Shown: piece by piece, positions 26,184 to 36,633 of the stretch
Position numbering within the stretch: the stretch's first letter is position 1
Layout of the letters: the number at the start of each line of letters is the position of its first letter
Assembly (NCBI GenBank): GCA_903834185.1
Contig: CAILHX010000008.1
Span: forward strand, 1-64,000
Length of the DNA stretch: 64,000 nucleotides
Direction of reading: 5' to 3'
DNA from: an uncultured Methylophilaceae bacterium
GTDB lineage: Bacteria; Pseudomonadota; Gammaproteobacteria; Burkholderiales; Methylophilaceae
Notes under the pieces: model-generated
The model's database searches: none
The model's input: only the letters and a program-made list of their open reading frames with translations
What the model was told of the DNA's origin: nothing
Translations under genes and position numbers: made by a program

Positions 26184-26204
26184 ATGCCTGTTTTATCCCG
26201 GTTC

Positions 26205-27587
26205 TTATCCCTGAGTCTGAATCAGCAGCAAGGCTGCTTGTTCGTCCCAATCATGCAAATCAACCTTGAGCAGCACCACTGCTTCCTCAGCCAGCACTAC
26301 CGCTTCTCTGACACCCCGTACCATAGCCAGCTGCTGCGCCAGCGTCTGGGCAGCGCCAGCATTCAACTCACTATCCAGATGGAACATGCGGCTTTTAACC
26401 GCCATAGGCGCTTTCATACCCAGCGCCAGATATAGCCAATAAGCCATCAGCACGCTGCAGAACACAAACACCATAGAAGGACCAAAATAGTGCGACAACG
26501 ATCCGCCGATCAGGCCTCCCAGAGCAAGACCCAGCGACTGTGTGGTGTTATATACACCGATCGCCGTGCCTTTACTGGCGACGGGTGCTATCTTGGTAAT
26601 CAGAGAGGGCAGGCTGGCTTCCAGTACATTGAAGGCCACAAAATACAGCGTCAGGGAAGCGACGATGCCCCAGAAATGCTCGATGGAAGCTGCAAAAAAT
26701 AGTTGCGCCACCAGCATGACGACGATGGCGGCAACGAACACCTGCTTCAATTTTGCTTTTTTCTCCCCATATATGATTGCAGGGACCATCAGGATGAATG
26801 ATATGAACATGATCGGTAGATACACCTGCCAGTGGTGGTTCACATCCAGTCCTCCCGCCTTTTCCAGCGCGAACGGCACCACGATGAACATCGCTGTTTG
26901 AGCAGCATGCAGTGCGAAAATGCCGAAATTCAAACGTAGCAGTTGCGGGTTCTGCAGCACTTCTTTCAACTTGCCTGCACTGGCTTGCGCATCGGAATGA
27001 AAGTGACTGACGGCAGGATCCGGGATCACGAACCGAACCACCAGCATCGCCAGTAAAGCTAATATGCCGGTCAGCCCAAAAATTCCGGTCAGGCCTATCC
27101 ATTGCCCCAATGCAGGGCCTGCGACCAAAGACAGGGCGAAAGTCACGCCTATGGTGCCGCCTATCATCGCCATTGCTTTGGTACGGTGTTCTTCACGGGT
27201 CAGGTCGGCCACCAGTGCTGTGACAGCGGCTGAAATGGCGCCCGCACCCTGAATCGCGCGGCCGAGGATGATGATGTAGATATTATCTGCCGTCATCGCA
27301 ACAAAGCTGCCTAGGGCAAACAATAACAGCCCGAAATAGATCACGCGCTTGCGGCCATAGCGGTCGGAAGCAATGCCGAAGGGCAACTGCAGCAGCGCCT
27401 GCGTCAAGCCGTATGCGCCAAGAGCAAGGCCGATGAGTGTGTGGTCCGCCCCGCCTGGCATCTTTGCTGCATAGATAGCAAAAATGGGCAGAATCATGAA
27501 CATGCCCAACATGCGCAGGCCATAAATCGAGGCCAAACTCATGCTGGCACGAAGTTCCAGTGGGGTCATTTTTTCGGACAATTGCAT
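26205..27587 (-). CDS. MFS transporter, YajR-like
   Basis: 460-residue major facilitator with twelve membrane helices (GLRMLGMFMILPIFAIYA first) and the loop motif GIASDRYGRKRVIYFG (motif A). About 60 residues follow the last helix, ending in a small alpha/beta domain (TLAQQLAMVRGVREAVVLAEEAVVLLKVDLHDWDE) that resembles the ferredoxin-like C-terminal domain of E. coli YajR. The drug-efflux family suggests a proton-coupled exporter, substrate unknown. It is divergent from uvrA; together with ssb these genes form a conserved betaproteobacterial neighbourhood that is split here by the urea island. Confidence 0.85.
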   Translation of the reverse strand: MQLSEKMTPLELRASMSLASIYGLRMLGMFMILPIFAIYAAKMPGGADHTLIGLALGAYGLTQALLQLPFGIASDRYGRKRVIYFGLLLFALGSFVAMTADNIYIIILGRAIQGAGAISAAVTALVADLTREEHRTKAMAMIGGTIGVTFALSLVAGPALGQWIGLTGIFGLTGILALLAMLVVRFVIPDPAVSHFHSDAQASAGKLKEVLQNPQLLRLNFGIFALHAAQTAMFIVVPFALEKAGGLDVNHHWQVYLPIMFISFILMVPAIIYGEKKAKLKQVFVAAIVVMLVAQLFFAASIEHFWGIVASLTLYFVAFNVLEASLPSLITKIAPVASKGTAIGVYNTTQSLGLALGGLIGGSLSHYFGPSMVFVFCSVLMAYWLYLALGMKAPMAVKSRMFHLDSELNAGAAQTLAQQLAMVRGVREAVVLAEEAVVLLKVDLHDWDEQAALLLIQTQG

Positions 27588-27688
27588 GATGAAATAACTT
27601 TTGAAAAATCTAGTTGAGTATAGGCCTGAATATTGCGTATATTAGCAGGTTGACCACTCTCTCGTCAGACTACTGATAAGCACGATAC

Positions 27689-30502
27689 ATGGAATTTATA
27701 CGCATACGCGGCGCACGCACGCACAATCTTAAAAATGTTTCGTTGGATCTGCCCCGTGACAAAATGATTGTGATCACCGGCCTGTCCGGTTCTGGAAAAT
27801 CTTCGCTGGCGTTCGATACGCTGTATGCGGAAGGTCAGCGCCGCTATGTGGAGTCCCTCTCCGCTTATGCCAGGCAGTTTCTGGCACGCATAGACAAACC
27901 GGATGTGGACTTGATCGAGGGCTTGTCGCCGGCCATCTCCATCGAACAGAAATCCACCTCGCATAACCCGCGCTCTACCGTGGGCACGGTCACCGAGATC
28001 CACGATTATCTGCGCCTGCTGTTCGCACGTGCCGGCGACCCGGAATGCCCGGAGCATGGTATTAAATTAGAGGCACAGACCGTGTCGCAGATGGTGGATA
28101 GCGTATTAGCTCTACCGGAAGATACCAAACTGATGATACTCGCGCCGGTGGTAGCCAACCGCAAAGGCGAGCAGATCGAACTGTTCGACGAGCTGCGCGG
28201 CCAGGGCTTTGTGCGGGTGCGCGTTGACGGCAGCATCTATGAATTGGATAACCCGCCAAAGCTCGCCAAAACCACCAAGCATAATTTGGATGTGGTGATC
28301 GATAGAGTAAAAGTCAAAGCAGACCTGAAGCAGCGTTTGGCAGAGTCTTTTGAAACAGCATTACGCCTGGCAGATGGCCGCGCGCTGGCAGTGGAAATGG
28401 ATAGCAATGTGGAACATATCTTTTCCGCTAAATTCGCCTGCCCGATATGTACTTATGCACTGCAGGAACTGGAACCGCGCCTATTCTCTTTCAATAACCC
28501 GATGGGCGCCTGCCCCAAATGCGATGGTCTGGGAAATATCAGTTTTTTTGACCCCAAACGTGTGGTGGCTTTCCCTCATCTGTCGCTGGCTTCAGGTGCC
28601 ATCAAAAGCTGGGACAAGCGTAACCAGTTCTATTTCCAGATGTTGCAAAGTCTGGCCGCATATTACGGTTTCGATGTTGAAACACCGTTCGAGAAATTGT
28701 CTGATTCGGCTCAGGATGTCATTCTCAATGGTAGCGCACGCGAAGTGATCCCCTTCACCTATCTCAACGAACGCGGCAAGCCCAGCATACGCAGCCATAG
28801 CTTTGAGGGCATACTGCACAATCTGGAGCGCCGCTACCATGAGACCGATTCAGCGATGGTACGCGAAGAACTGGCTAAATACTTGAACTCCAAACCTTGC
28901 CCTGAATGCGGCGGCACACGTTTGCGCATCGAAGCGCGGCATGTAAAGGTCGGCGATAAAAATATCCATGAGATTTGCGAAGCGCCGTTGAAGCAGGCAC
29001 TCACTTTCTTTGGTAGGCTTAAGTTATCCGGACAAAAGCTCGCCATCGCCGACAAGATCGTCAAGGAAGTCATCAGTCGCTTGTTATTCCTCACCAATGT
29101 CGGACTGGATTACCTGTCGCTGTCGCGCTCGGCAGAAACACTTTCCGGCGGCGAAGCGCAACGCATCAGACTTGCTTCGCAAATCGGTTCAGGTCTTACC
29201 GGTGTCATGTACGTACTGGATGAACCGTCCATCGGCCTGCATCAACGCGATAATGACCGTCTGCTCGATACCTTGCGCCACCTGCGCGATATAGGCAACA
29301 CCGTGATCGTGGTTGAACATGATCAGGATGCCATTCTGTCTGCAGATTACGTCGTAGATATCGGCCCAGGGGCGGGTGAGCATGGTGGTCACATCGTGGC
29401 TCAGGGGACGCCTCAGGAAGTGATGGGAAATCCGGATTCCCTCACCGGACAGTATCTCTCAGGCACCAAAAAAATCAGCATCCCCAAAAAACGTCATGTG
29501 CCCGATGCCAAACGCATGCTGAAATTATTGGGCGCATCAGGCAACAACTTGAAAGATGTCACGCTCAACCTGCCGGTCGGGCTATTGGTATGTGTCACCG
29601 GTGTTTCCGGCTCAGGCAAATCAACGCTGGTAAACGATACCTTGTACCGCTCGGTAGCACAGCATCTCTATGGTTCAAGCACAGAACCCGCACCATTTCA
29701 GGCGATACACGGCATGGAATTTTTCGACAAAGTGGTGGATGTGGATCAGTCACCCATAGGCCGTACGCCGCGCTCCAATCCTGCCACTTACACCGGGCTG
29801 TTTACTCCTATCCGCGAGCTGTTTTCCGGAGTGCCCGAATCCAGGATGCGGGGTTACGGGCCCGGCAGATATTCATTCAATGTGAAAGGCGGACGCTGCG
29901 AAGCCTGCCAGGGCGATGGGGTGATCCGCGTGGAAATGCATTTCCTGCCGGATATCTATGTGCCCTGCGACGTATGTAAAGGCCATCGCTACAACCGTGA
30001 AACACTGGAGATTCAGTACAAGGGTAAAAACATCCACCAAGTGTTGGGTATGACGGTAGAACAAGCTCACGAGTTTTTCAATCCGGTGCCGGTGGTCGCA
30101 CGCAAATTGAAAACCCTGCTGGACGTGGGGCTGGGCTATATCACACTGGGGCAATCCGCCACCACGCTCTCCGGCGGCGAAGCGCAACGTGTCAAATTGG
30201 CACTGGAATTATCCAAACGCGATACCGGCCGCACCCTGTATATTCTGGATGAACCCACTACCGGACTGCATTTCGCCGACATTCAATTGCTATTGGACGT
30301 AATCCATCGTTTGCGCGACCACGGCAACACCTTGGTGGTGATTGAACACAATCTGGATGTGATCAAAACAGCAGACTGGGTGGTGGATATGGGGCCTGAA
30401 GGTGGTGAAGGCGGCGGATTGATCATTGCCGAAGGAACGCCGGAACAGGTGGCGAATAATCCGGCAAGCCATACCGGAGCATATTTAAAAACTATGCTTT
30501 AA
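27689..30502 (+). CDS. uvrA: Excinuclease ABC subunit A
   Basis: Damage-recognition ATPase of nucleotide excision repair, 937 residues. Two ABC modules are visible: first P-loop [20 protein letters not shown] near residue 31, zinc module CPIC...CPKCDGLG, signature [12 protein letters not shown]; second P-loop [16 protein letters not shown] near 640, zinc finger CEACQGDG...[10 protein letters not shown], signature [12 protein letters not shown]. No LexA-type SOS box is evident in the 101-bp gap to the MFS gene. Confidence 0.98.
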   Translation: MEFIRIRGARTHNLKNVSLDLPRDKMIVITGLSGSGKSSLAFDTLYAEGQRRYVESLSAYARQFLARIDKPDVDLIEGLSPAISIEQKSTSHNPRSTVGTVTEIHDYLRLLFARAGDPECPEHGIKLEAQTVSQMVDSVLALPEDTKLMILAPVVANRKGEQIELFDELRGQGFVRVRVDGSIYELDNPPKLAKTTKHNLDVVIDRVKVKADLKQRLAESFETALRLADGRALAVEMDSNVEHIFSAKFACPICTYALQELEPRLFSFNNPMGACPKCDGLGNISFFDPKRVVAFPHLSLASGAIKSWDKRNQFYFQMLQSLAAYYGFDVETPFEKLSDSAQDVILNGSAREVIPFTYLNERGKPSIRSHSFEGILHNLERRYHETDSAMVREELAKYLNSKPCPECGGTRLRIEARHVKVGDKNIHEICEAPLKQALTFFGRLKLSGQKLAIADKIVKEVISRLLFLTNVGLDYLSLSRSAETLSGGEAQRIRLASQIGSGLTGVMYVLDEPSIGLHQRDNDRLLDTLRHLRDIGNTVIVVEHDQDAILSADYVVDIGPGAGEHGGHIVAQGTPQEVMGNPDSLTGQYLSGTKKISIPKKRHVPDAKRMLKLLGASGNNLKDVTLNLPVGLLVCVTGVSGSGKSTLVNDTLYRSVAQHLYGSSTEPAPFQAIHGMEFFDKVVDVDQSPIGRTPRSNPATYTGLFTPIRELFSGVPESRMRGYGPGRYSFNVKGGRCEACQGDGVIRVEMHFLPDIYVPCDVCKGHRYNRETLEIQYKGKNIHQVLGMTVEQAHEFFNPVPVVARKLKTLLDVGLGYITLGQSATTLSGGEAQRVKLALELSKRDTGRTLYILDEPTTGLHFADIQLLLDVIHRLRDHGNTLVVIEHNLDVIKTADWVVDMGPEGGEGGGLIIAEGTPEQVANNPASHTGAYLKTML

Positions 30503-30539
30503 GCCGCTTTCGAATCAATCATTCCGGGTTATTGGCAGA

Positions 30540-30773
30540 TCACATCGTAAGCGAAGTCACGTTCTCCTTGATCGCCTCACCGACGATAGGATTCAGCCCG
30601 GCACCCTGTGCTTGATTACATTCAATATGTGCGACAAGTTGCTTACGCATGCTCAGAGCCCAGAATTTTTTCAAATGCCCGGCGATCTCTTTTTTTGCTT
30701 CTGCTGAATCAGGATTGGCCTGAAAAAAATCGCCGATCTGATTTGCCATAGTGACTAGACGTTCTGTACTCAT
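30540..30773 (-). CDS. fdsD: Formate dehydrogenase delta subunit
   Basis: 77-residue protein of the FdsD family: MSTERLVTMANQIGDFFQANPDSAEAKKEIAGHLKKFWALSMRKQLV. FdsD is a small subunit of the soluble NAD-dependent molybdenum formate dehydrogenase, needed for assembly or stability. It is the last gene of the operon and overlaps the fdhD stop by 4 bases. Confidence 0.93.
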   Translation of the reverse strand: MSTERLVTMANQIGDFFQANPDSAEAKKEIAGHLKKFWALSMRKQLVAHIECNQAQGAGLNPIVGEAIKENVTSLTM

Positions 30774-31612
30774 ACTAATGCCTTATGCAGGATCCTTTCA
30801 GGGTGACTATAAACCACATGTTGCTGATTGCGCGCAAAACCCACCAGGGTGACGCCGCAAGCCTCGGCGATCCTGATCGCCAGACCGGTCGGTGCCGAGA
30901 CAGCGACCAGAATGGAAATACCGGCGGTAGCGACTTTTTGCACCATTTCATAACTGGCTCGGCTGGTAGTTAGCACAAACCCTGGGCTGGTGCTGCGCGA
31001 CCTTGCTCTGGCACCTATCAGTTTATCCAGTGCATTATGCCTGCCCACATCCTCGCGTATCAACTCGATATCCCCATTAGGCTTGACCCATGCGCATGCA
31101 TGGGTGGCCCCGGTCATCGCCTCCAGCTTCTGCTCGTGCCTGATATTCTGGTGCGCCCTATAAATGGACTGACTGGAGATACGATCAGCGATATTGACGA
31201 CGTTGGATGGGATGCGCATCGCCTGATCCAGGCTCTCTGCACCGCATAATCCGCAACCGGTTCTTCCAGTAATGCTGCGGCGACGCTGCTTCAACATCTG
31301 AAAACGTTCCGGCGCCATGTCGATTTGCAATTCTATGCCGTTGGGCTGACTTACAAGCTCGATATCGTGTATTTCCTTGGGGCTGTTGATGATGCATTCC
31401 GATAACGAAAAACCGACTGCAAAATCTTCCAGGTCCTGGGGAGTCGCCAGCATCACGGCATGGGAAATGCCGTTATACACCATGGCGATCGGCACTTCCT
31501 CCGCCACACAATCATCCAGTGTTTGGATTTGGCCTTCTTTCCATTTAAGCACCTGATGACTACTGGATGTCGCTGCCGTCGCTATACGCTCACCGGGAGT
31601 TTTCACAGCCAT
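30770..31612 (-). CDS. fdhD: Formate dehydrogenase accessory sulfurtransferase FdhD
   Basis: 280-residue FdhD/FdsC protein that passes sulfur from a cysteine desulfurase to the molybdenum cofactor and inserts the cofactor. The conserved GRTGCGLCGAESLDQA segment near residue 115 carries the CxxC loop that holds the persulfide. Also visible are EVPIAMVYNGISHAVMLATPQDLEDFAVGFSLSE at the N-terminus and LTTSRASYEMVQKVATAGI. The start overlaps the fdsA stop by one base (TAATG). Confidence 0.95.
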   Translation of the reverse strand: MAVKTPGERIATAATSSSHQVLKWKEGQIQTLDDCVAEEVPIAMVYNGISHAVMLATPQDLEDFAVGFSLSECIINSPKEIHDIELVSQPNGIELQIDMAPERFQMLKQRRRSITGRTGCGLCGAESLDQAMRIPSNVVNIADRISSQSIYRAHQNIRHEQKLEAMTGATHACAWVKPNGDIELIREDVGRHNALDKLIGARARSRSTSPGFVLTTSRASYEMVQKVATAGISILVAVSAPTGLAIRIAEACGVTLVGFARNQQHVVYSHPERILHKALV

Positions 31613-34473
31613 TACCCAATTCGGATCTCATCCTGCTGGGTATTGGCAAACGCAATCTGTTCATCACTGAATTCCTGATACTGCTTCTGCCATTCCGATA
31701 ACTGATTGACCCGAGTAACCTGAACTGCAGTCACTTTGAATTCAGGGCAATTGGTGGCCCAGTCGGAATTGTCTGTGGTGATTACATTGGCACCTGACTC
31801 AGGATGGTGGAACGTGGTATAAACCACGCCCGGTTGCACACGTTCGCTGAGTAGAGCTCTGAGCACAGTGTCGCCTGCGCGGCTGGCAATGCCAACCCAG
31901 TCGCCTTGTTTGATACCGCGCTCTTCTGCGTCGTGCGGATGTATCTCGATCAGGTCTTCTTTATGCCAGGCGACATTCTGCGTGCGTCTGGTCTGCGCAC
32001 CGACGTTGTATTGGGACAGAATACGTCCGGTGGTCATGATCAATGGATATTTCTTGGTGACGCGTTCGTCCGTAGGCACATATTGCGTCAAGAAGAATTT
32101 GCCCTTGCCGCGCACGAACTCGTCCACGTGCATCACTGGCGTACCTTGCGGATGTTCGTCGTTGCACGGCCACTGAATACTGCCAAGTTCATCAAGCTTC
32201 TTGAAGCTGACACCCTTGAACGTCGGGGTCAGCCGCGCGATTTCATCCATGATGTCGGAAGCATGCTTATACTCCATCGGATAGCCCATGGCAGCAGATA
32301 GCATGGCTGTGACTTCCCAGTCTTCATAACCGTTCTTCGGGGTCATCACGCGGCGCACCGGGGAGATGCGGCGCTCTGCATTGGTAAACGTGCCGCTTTT
32401 CTCCAGGAAGGAAGCACCGGGGAAGAATATGTGTGCAAATTTTGCGGTCTCGTTGAGGAACAGATCCTGAACGATGACGCATTCCATTGATTCCAGGGCA
32501 TGCGTCACATGCTGCGTATCCGGGTCGGATTGCGCGATGTCTTCTCCGTTGCAATACAGCCCTTTGAATGTGCCTTCTGATGCCATATCCAGCATGTTGG
32601 GAATACGCAGGCCGGGGTCGTCGCTGAGCGGTCTACCCCATGCAGATTCAAATTGGGCGCGAGCTTCCACATCCGACACATGCCGGTAACCGGGATATTC
32701 ATGCGGCATGGATCCCATATCGCAAGAGCCCTGCACATTGTTCTGACCGCGCAGCGGATTGACGCCCACCCCTTCGCGCCCGATGTTGGCAGTCGCCATG
32801 GCCAGATTGGCGATACCCATCACCATGGTCGAACCCTGGCTATGTTCAGTCACGCCAAGGCCGTAATAGATCGCGGCGTTGCCGCCGGTTGCATACAATC
32901 TGGCGGCTGCACGTAATTGTGCAGCCGGAATGCTCAGCTCTTCTTCCAGTGCTTCCGGCGAATTTTCCGGTTTTGACACAAAATCCCGCCATGCCACATA
33001 AGAATCCCATTCGCAGCGCTCTTTTACAAATGCCTCATCTGCCAGACCTTCGGTCACGATCACATGTGCCATGGCAGAAATCAGCGCCACATTCGTGCCC
33101 GGACGCAGTTTGAGGTGATAGTCTGCTTTGATGTGTGGAGATGACACCAGATCAATGGCACGTGGATCAGCGATGATGAGTTTGGCACCTTGACGCAGCC
33201 TGCGCTTCATTTGCGATGCGAATACCGGATGACCATCAGTAGGATTGGCACCGATGACCATGATGACGTCCGATTGCATCACCGAATCAAAGGTCTGCGT
33301 ACCGGCCGATTCGCCCAGCGTCTGTTTCAGGCCATAACCGGTAGGTGAATGACAGACGCGAGCGCAAGTATCCACATTATTGGTGCCCCATACTGCACGC
33401 ACAAGTTTCTGTACTACGTACACTTCTTCGTTGGTGCAACGCGACGAGGTGATCGCGCCTATGGATTCCTTGCCGTATTTTTCCTTGATGCGGGTCAGTT
33501 CGCTTGCTGCGTAACTGATCGCTTCTTCCCAAGAGACTTCCTGCCATGGGTCTTTGATGCTCTTGCGTATCATGGGTTTGGTCATACGGTCGCTGTGCGT
33601 GGCATACCCCCATGCAAAACGGCCTTTCACACATGAGTGCCCATGGTTTGCGCCGCCGTTCTTATTGGGCACCATGCGGATCACTTGTTCGCCCTTCATC
33701 TCGGCATTGAATGAGCAACCAACGCCGCAATAGGCGCAGGTGGTGGTAACGCTATGTTCAGGCACACCGTGGTCGATCACTGACTTTTCCATCAGCGTCG
33801 CTGTCGGGCATGCCTGCACGCAAGCGCCACACGATACACATTCGGAATCTAGGAAGTTCTCGGTACCGGAAGCCACTTTGGATTCAAAACCGCGCCCCTG
33901 GATGGTCAGCGCAAAAGTACCCTGGGTCTCTTCGCAAGCACGTACACAACGGGAACAAACGATGCACTTGGAAGGGTCGAAGGTAAAGTATGGGTTGGAT
34001 TCGTCTTTTTCTGCCTTGAGATGGTTGTCGCCGTCATAGCCATAACGCACTTCACGCAAACCCACTGCACCGGCCATGTCCTGCAATTCGCAATCACCAT
34101 TGGCGGCACAGGTCAGGCAATCAAGCGGGTGATCCGAAATATACAGTTCCATCACGCCGCGCCTGATGTCGGCCAGTTTTGACGTTTGGGTATGGACTTT
34201 CAATCCATCGTCCACCAGTGTGGTGCATGATGCCGGGTAACCTTTCCGGCCTTCAATCTCCACCAGACACAGGCGACATGAACCAAACGGCTCCAGACTA
34301 TCGGTCGCACACAGCTTTGGTACGCTGACACCGGCAGCCATGGCTGCGCGCATGATGGAAGTGCCAGCAGGTACGGTGACCTGCTGCCCGTCTATGTTCA
34401 GCGTGACCTGCTTGTCGCTGGTCTTGGCCGGTGTGCCGTAATCGGTCTGGTCGTTCATGATGTGGTTATCCAT
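31612..34473 (-). CDS. fdsA: NAD-dependent formate dehydrogenase alpha subunit (molybdenum)
   Basis: 953-residue catalytic subunit oxidising formate to CO2. Order of domains: N-terminal [2Fe-2S] ferredoxin-like (residues about 25-100, CRLCLVEIEGRKGYPASC), NuoG-type His-ligated cluster (HPLDCLTCAANGDCELQ), two [4Fe-4S] clusters (CIVCSRCVRACEE, CVSCGACVQACPT), a further cluster (CAYCGVGCSF) and the molybdopterin domains. The molybdenum ligand is Cys374 in CARVCHSPTGYG, not selenocysteine, and the adjacent His and Arg are kept. AAGGAGATA precedes the ATG. Confidence 0.97.
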   Translation of the reverse strand: MDNHIMNDQTDYGTPAKTSDKQVTLNIDGQQVTVPAGTSIMRAAMAAGVSVPKLCATDSLEPFGSCRLCLVEIEGRKGYPASCTTLVDDGLKVHTQTSKLADIRRGVMELYISDHPLDCLTCAANGDCELQDMAGAVGLREVRYGYDGDNHLKAEKDESNPYFTFDPSKCIVCSRCVRACEETQGTFALTIQGRGFESKVASGTENFLDSECVSCGACVQACPTATLMEKSVIDHGVPEHSVTTTCAYCGVGCSFNAEMKGEQVIRMVPNKNGGANHGHSCVKGRFAWGYATHSDRMTKPMIRKSIKDPWQEVSWEEAISYAASELTRIKEKYGKESIGAITSSRCTNEEVYVVQKLVRAVWGTNNVDTCARVCHSPTGYGLKQTLGESAGTQTFDSVMQSDVIMVIGANPTDGHPVFASQMKRRLRQGAKLIIADPRAIDLVSSPHIKADYHLKLRPGTNVALISAMAHVIVTEGLADEAFVKERCEWDSYVAWRDFVSKPENSPEALEEELSIPAAQLRAAARLYATGGNAAIYYGLGVTEHSQGSTMVMGIANLAMATANIGREGVGVNPLRGQNNVQGSCDMGSMPHEYPGYRHVSDVEARAQFESAWGRPLSDDPGLRIPNMLDMASEGTFKGLYCNGEDIAQSDPDTQHVTHALESMECVIVQDLFLNETAKFAHIFFPGASFLEKSGTFTNAERRISPVRRVMTPKNGYEDWEVTAMLSAAMGYPMEYKHASDIMDEIARLTPTFKGVSFKKLDELGSIQWPCNDEHPQGTPVMHVDEFVRGKGKFFLTQYVPTDERVTKKYPLIMTTGRILSQYNVGAQTRRTQNVAWHKEDLIEIHPHDAEERGIKQGDWVGIASRAGDTVLRALLSERVQPGVVYTTFHHPESGANVITTDNSDWATNCPEFKVTAVQVTRVNQLSEWQKQYQEFSDEQIAFANTQQDEIRIG

Positions 34474-34506
34474 GATGCATATCTCCTTGATTTTTTGACC
34501 TGTCAG

Positions 34507-36051
34507 TTAGGCAGCAAGTTCATGCTGTTGCAGGCCAAAGTCTTCTGGAAAATGGTTGATCGCGCTCAGTACCGGGTATGGCGTCATGCCACCCAGTGCG
34601 CATAAAGAGCCATTGAGCATGGTATCGCTTAAGTCACGTACCAGTTTGGCGTTTTTTTCTGGCTGCGTGCCGGCAATGATCTTATCCATCACCTCGACAC
34701 CGCGCGTCGACCCTATTCTGCACGGAGTACACTTGCCGCAGGATTCTATGGCGCAGAATTCAAATGCATAGCGCGCCATCCTGGCCATGTCCACGGTATC
34801 GTCGAATGCAACGATACCGCCATGTCCCAGCACTGCCCAGATCTCGCTGAATTTCTCGTAATCCAGCGGGGTGTCGAATTGAGATTCCGGCAGATAGGCA
34901 CCCAGTGGGCCACCGACCTGCACTGCGCGGATAGGACGCCCGGATGCCGAACCGCCGCCGTAATCGTACAATAGCTCGCGTAGCGTAATGCCGAAAGCCT
35001 TCTCAACCAGGCCGCAATATTTTATATTGCCAGCAAGCTGGATAGGCAGCGTACCGCGCGAACGACCCATGCCGTAATCACGGTAAAAGGCAGCTCCTTT
35101 ATCCAGTATGATGGGCACGGTCGCCAACGAGATCACATTGTTGACCACGGTCGGTTTGCCGAACAGCCCTTCTATCGCTGGTAGTGGCGGTTTGAAGCGA
35201 ATCACGCCGCGCTTGCCTTCCAGACTTTCCAGCAATGAGGTCTCCTCGCCGCAGATATATGCACCGGCAGCGCGGCGGACTTCCAGATGAAAGCGATGAC
35301 CGCTACCAAGGATGTCGTCACCCAGATAGCCTGCCGCATAGGCGTTCTTTATCGCTTCATTCAGTACGACAAGCGCGTCCGGGTATTCCGACCTGAGATA
35401 GATATAGCCCTGATCTGCGCCGACTGCGAGACCGGCAATGGTCATCCCTTCAATCAGTACCAGCGGGTCGCCTTCCATGATCATGCGGTCGGAATAGGTA
35501 CCGGAATCGCCTTCGTCGGCATTGCATACGATGTACTTTTGCTGCGCAGTGCATCCCAGCACAGTCTTCCATTTAATGCCGGTGGGGAAAGCCGCTCCGC
35601 CCCGTCCTCGCAAACCGCTATCCGTGACTTCCTGCACGATGGCCGCAGGGGCAAGTTCCAGCGCCTTACACAAGCCGCGATATCCCTCATGCGCCACATA
35701 ATCACTCACTGAAACCGGGTCGGTAATACCAACGCGCGAAAAAGTTAGGCGCTCCTGCTTCTTCAGCCATGGCAGTTCATCCGTCACACCCAAACGTAGG
35801 GGGTGTTCCCCGCCATTCAGGAAATCATTGTCGAACAGCCCTTTGATATCTTCAGGCGCGACCGGCCCGTAAGCGATACGCCCTTTTGCGGTAACCACCT
35901 CTATCATGGGCTCCAGCCAGTACATGCCGCGAGAACCGTTACGGACAATGTCAACCGTAGTGCCTGCGTGGGCCTGAATTGCTGCAGCAATCTCGTCCGC
36001 GCCCAGGGAAAGTGCTGACGAGTCACGTGGTATGTATAGCCGGGTACTCAT
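34507..36051 (-). CDS. fdsB: NAD-dependent formate dehydrogenase beta subunit
   Basis: 514-residue flavoprotein (NuoF-like) that passes electrons to NAD. An N-terminal thioredoxin-like [2Fe-2S]-type domain (about 1-110) leads into the FMN/NAD domain: [71 protein letters not shown]-like region, and the [4Fe-4S] site [16 protein letters not shown]. Start ATG overlaps the fdsG stop by 4 bases. Confidence 0.97.
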   Translation of the reverse strand: MSTRLYIPRDSSALSLGADEIAAAIQAHAGTTVDIVRNGSRGMYWLEPMIEVVTAKGRIAYGPVAPEDIKGLFDNDFLNGGEHPLRLGVTDELPWLKKQERLTFSRVGITDPVSVSDYVAHEGYRGLCKALELAPAAIVQEVTDSGLRGRGGAAFPTGIKWKTVLGCTAQQKYIVCNADEGDSGTYSDRMIMEGDPLVLIEGMTIAGLAVGADQGYIYLRSEYPDALVVLNEAIKNAYAAGYLGDDILGSGHRFHLEVRRAAGAYICGEETSLLESLEGKRGVIRFKPPLPAIEGLFGKPTVVNNVISLATVPIILDKGAAFYRDYGMGRSRGTLPIQLAGNIKYCGLVEKAFGITLRELLYDYGGGSASGRPIRAVQVGGPLGAYLPESQFDTPLDYEKFSEIWAVLGHGGIVAFDDTVDMARMARYAFEFCAIESCGKCTPCRIGSTRGVEVMDKIIAGTQPEKNAKLVRDLSDTMLNGSLCALGGMTPYPVLSAINHFPEDFGLQQHELAA

Positions 36052-36515
36052 TTGGGCTTCCTTGATGAAGTAAGCAGGGCATCCAGTCTGGCCTTGCTGA
36101 CCCGACCATATACTTTTTCGTCCAGCATGACTGCAGGTGAAAGCGCACAGTTACCCAGACAATAGACGGGCTCCATGGAAATTGCGCCATCTTTGGTGGT
36201 CTGGTGATATTCAACATTCAATACAGTTTTGGCATGAGCTTCCAGTTCCGTGGACCCCATCGCCTGACAGGATTCGGCTCTGCAGATATGCAGAACATGC
36301 TGACCGGGAGGAGTAGTTATGAAATGGTGATAAAAGCTCACCACACCATGCACCTCAGCAACCGAAATATTAAGTGCCTTGGAAATCAACTTATAACTGT
36401 GCTCTGGGATGTAGCCAATGTCATCCTGAATACTGTGAAGCAAGGGCAACAAGCCGCCGGGAGTAGCCTTATGGGCGTCTATATGTTTTTCTACAAGTAA
36501 GTCTTCGGATAACAA
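36048..36515 (-). CDS. fdsG: NAD-dependent formate dehydrogenase gamma subunit
   Basis: NuoE-like [2Fe-2S] subunit, about 155 residues. It has [46 protein letters not shown] and four ligand Cys in [11 protein letters not shown] and CLGNCALSP. The frame opens at a GTG at 36545 without a ribosome site. A TAGGAG lies 5 bases before a TTG at 36515, which I prefer as start. First gene of fdsGBA-fdhD-fdsD; the promoter must lie in the AT-rich 36516-36633. Confidence 0.92.
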   Translation of the reverse strand: MLSEDLLVEKHIDAHKATPGGLLPLLHSIQDDIGYIPEHSYKLISKALNISVAEVHGVVSFYHHFITTPPGQHVLHICRAESCQAMGSTELEAHAKTVLNVEYHQTTKDGAISMEPVYCLGNCALSPAVMLDEKVYGRVSKARLDALLTSSRKPK

Positions 36516-36633
36516 AATAACTCCTACACAATCTAGACAAATCACGAGTCTAATATCTTACGATGGTTATATTTATATGTATATACCGATTTTAAGCCTT
36601 TTTCTCTGCTGAAATTCTTGTTGCAAGCCGCAT

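Noticed and set aside
27625-27650. AGGCCTGAATATTGCG as a sigma-54 promoter of uvrA
   Set aside because: GG-GC spacing fits, but three consensus positions are wrong and there is no biological reason for nitrogen control.
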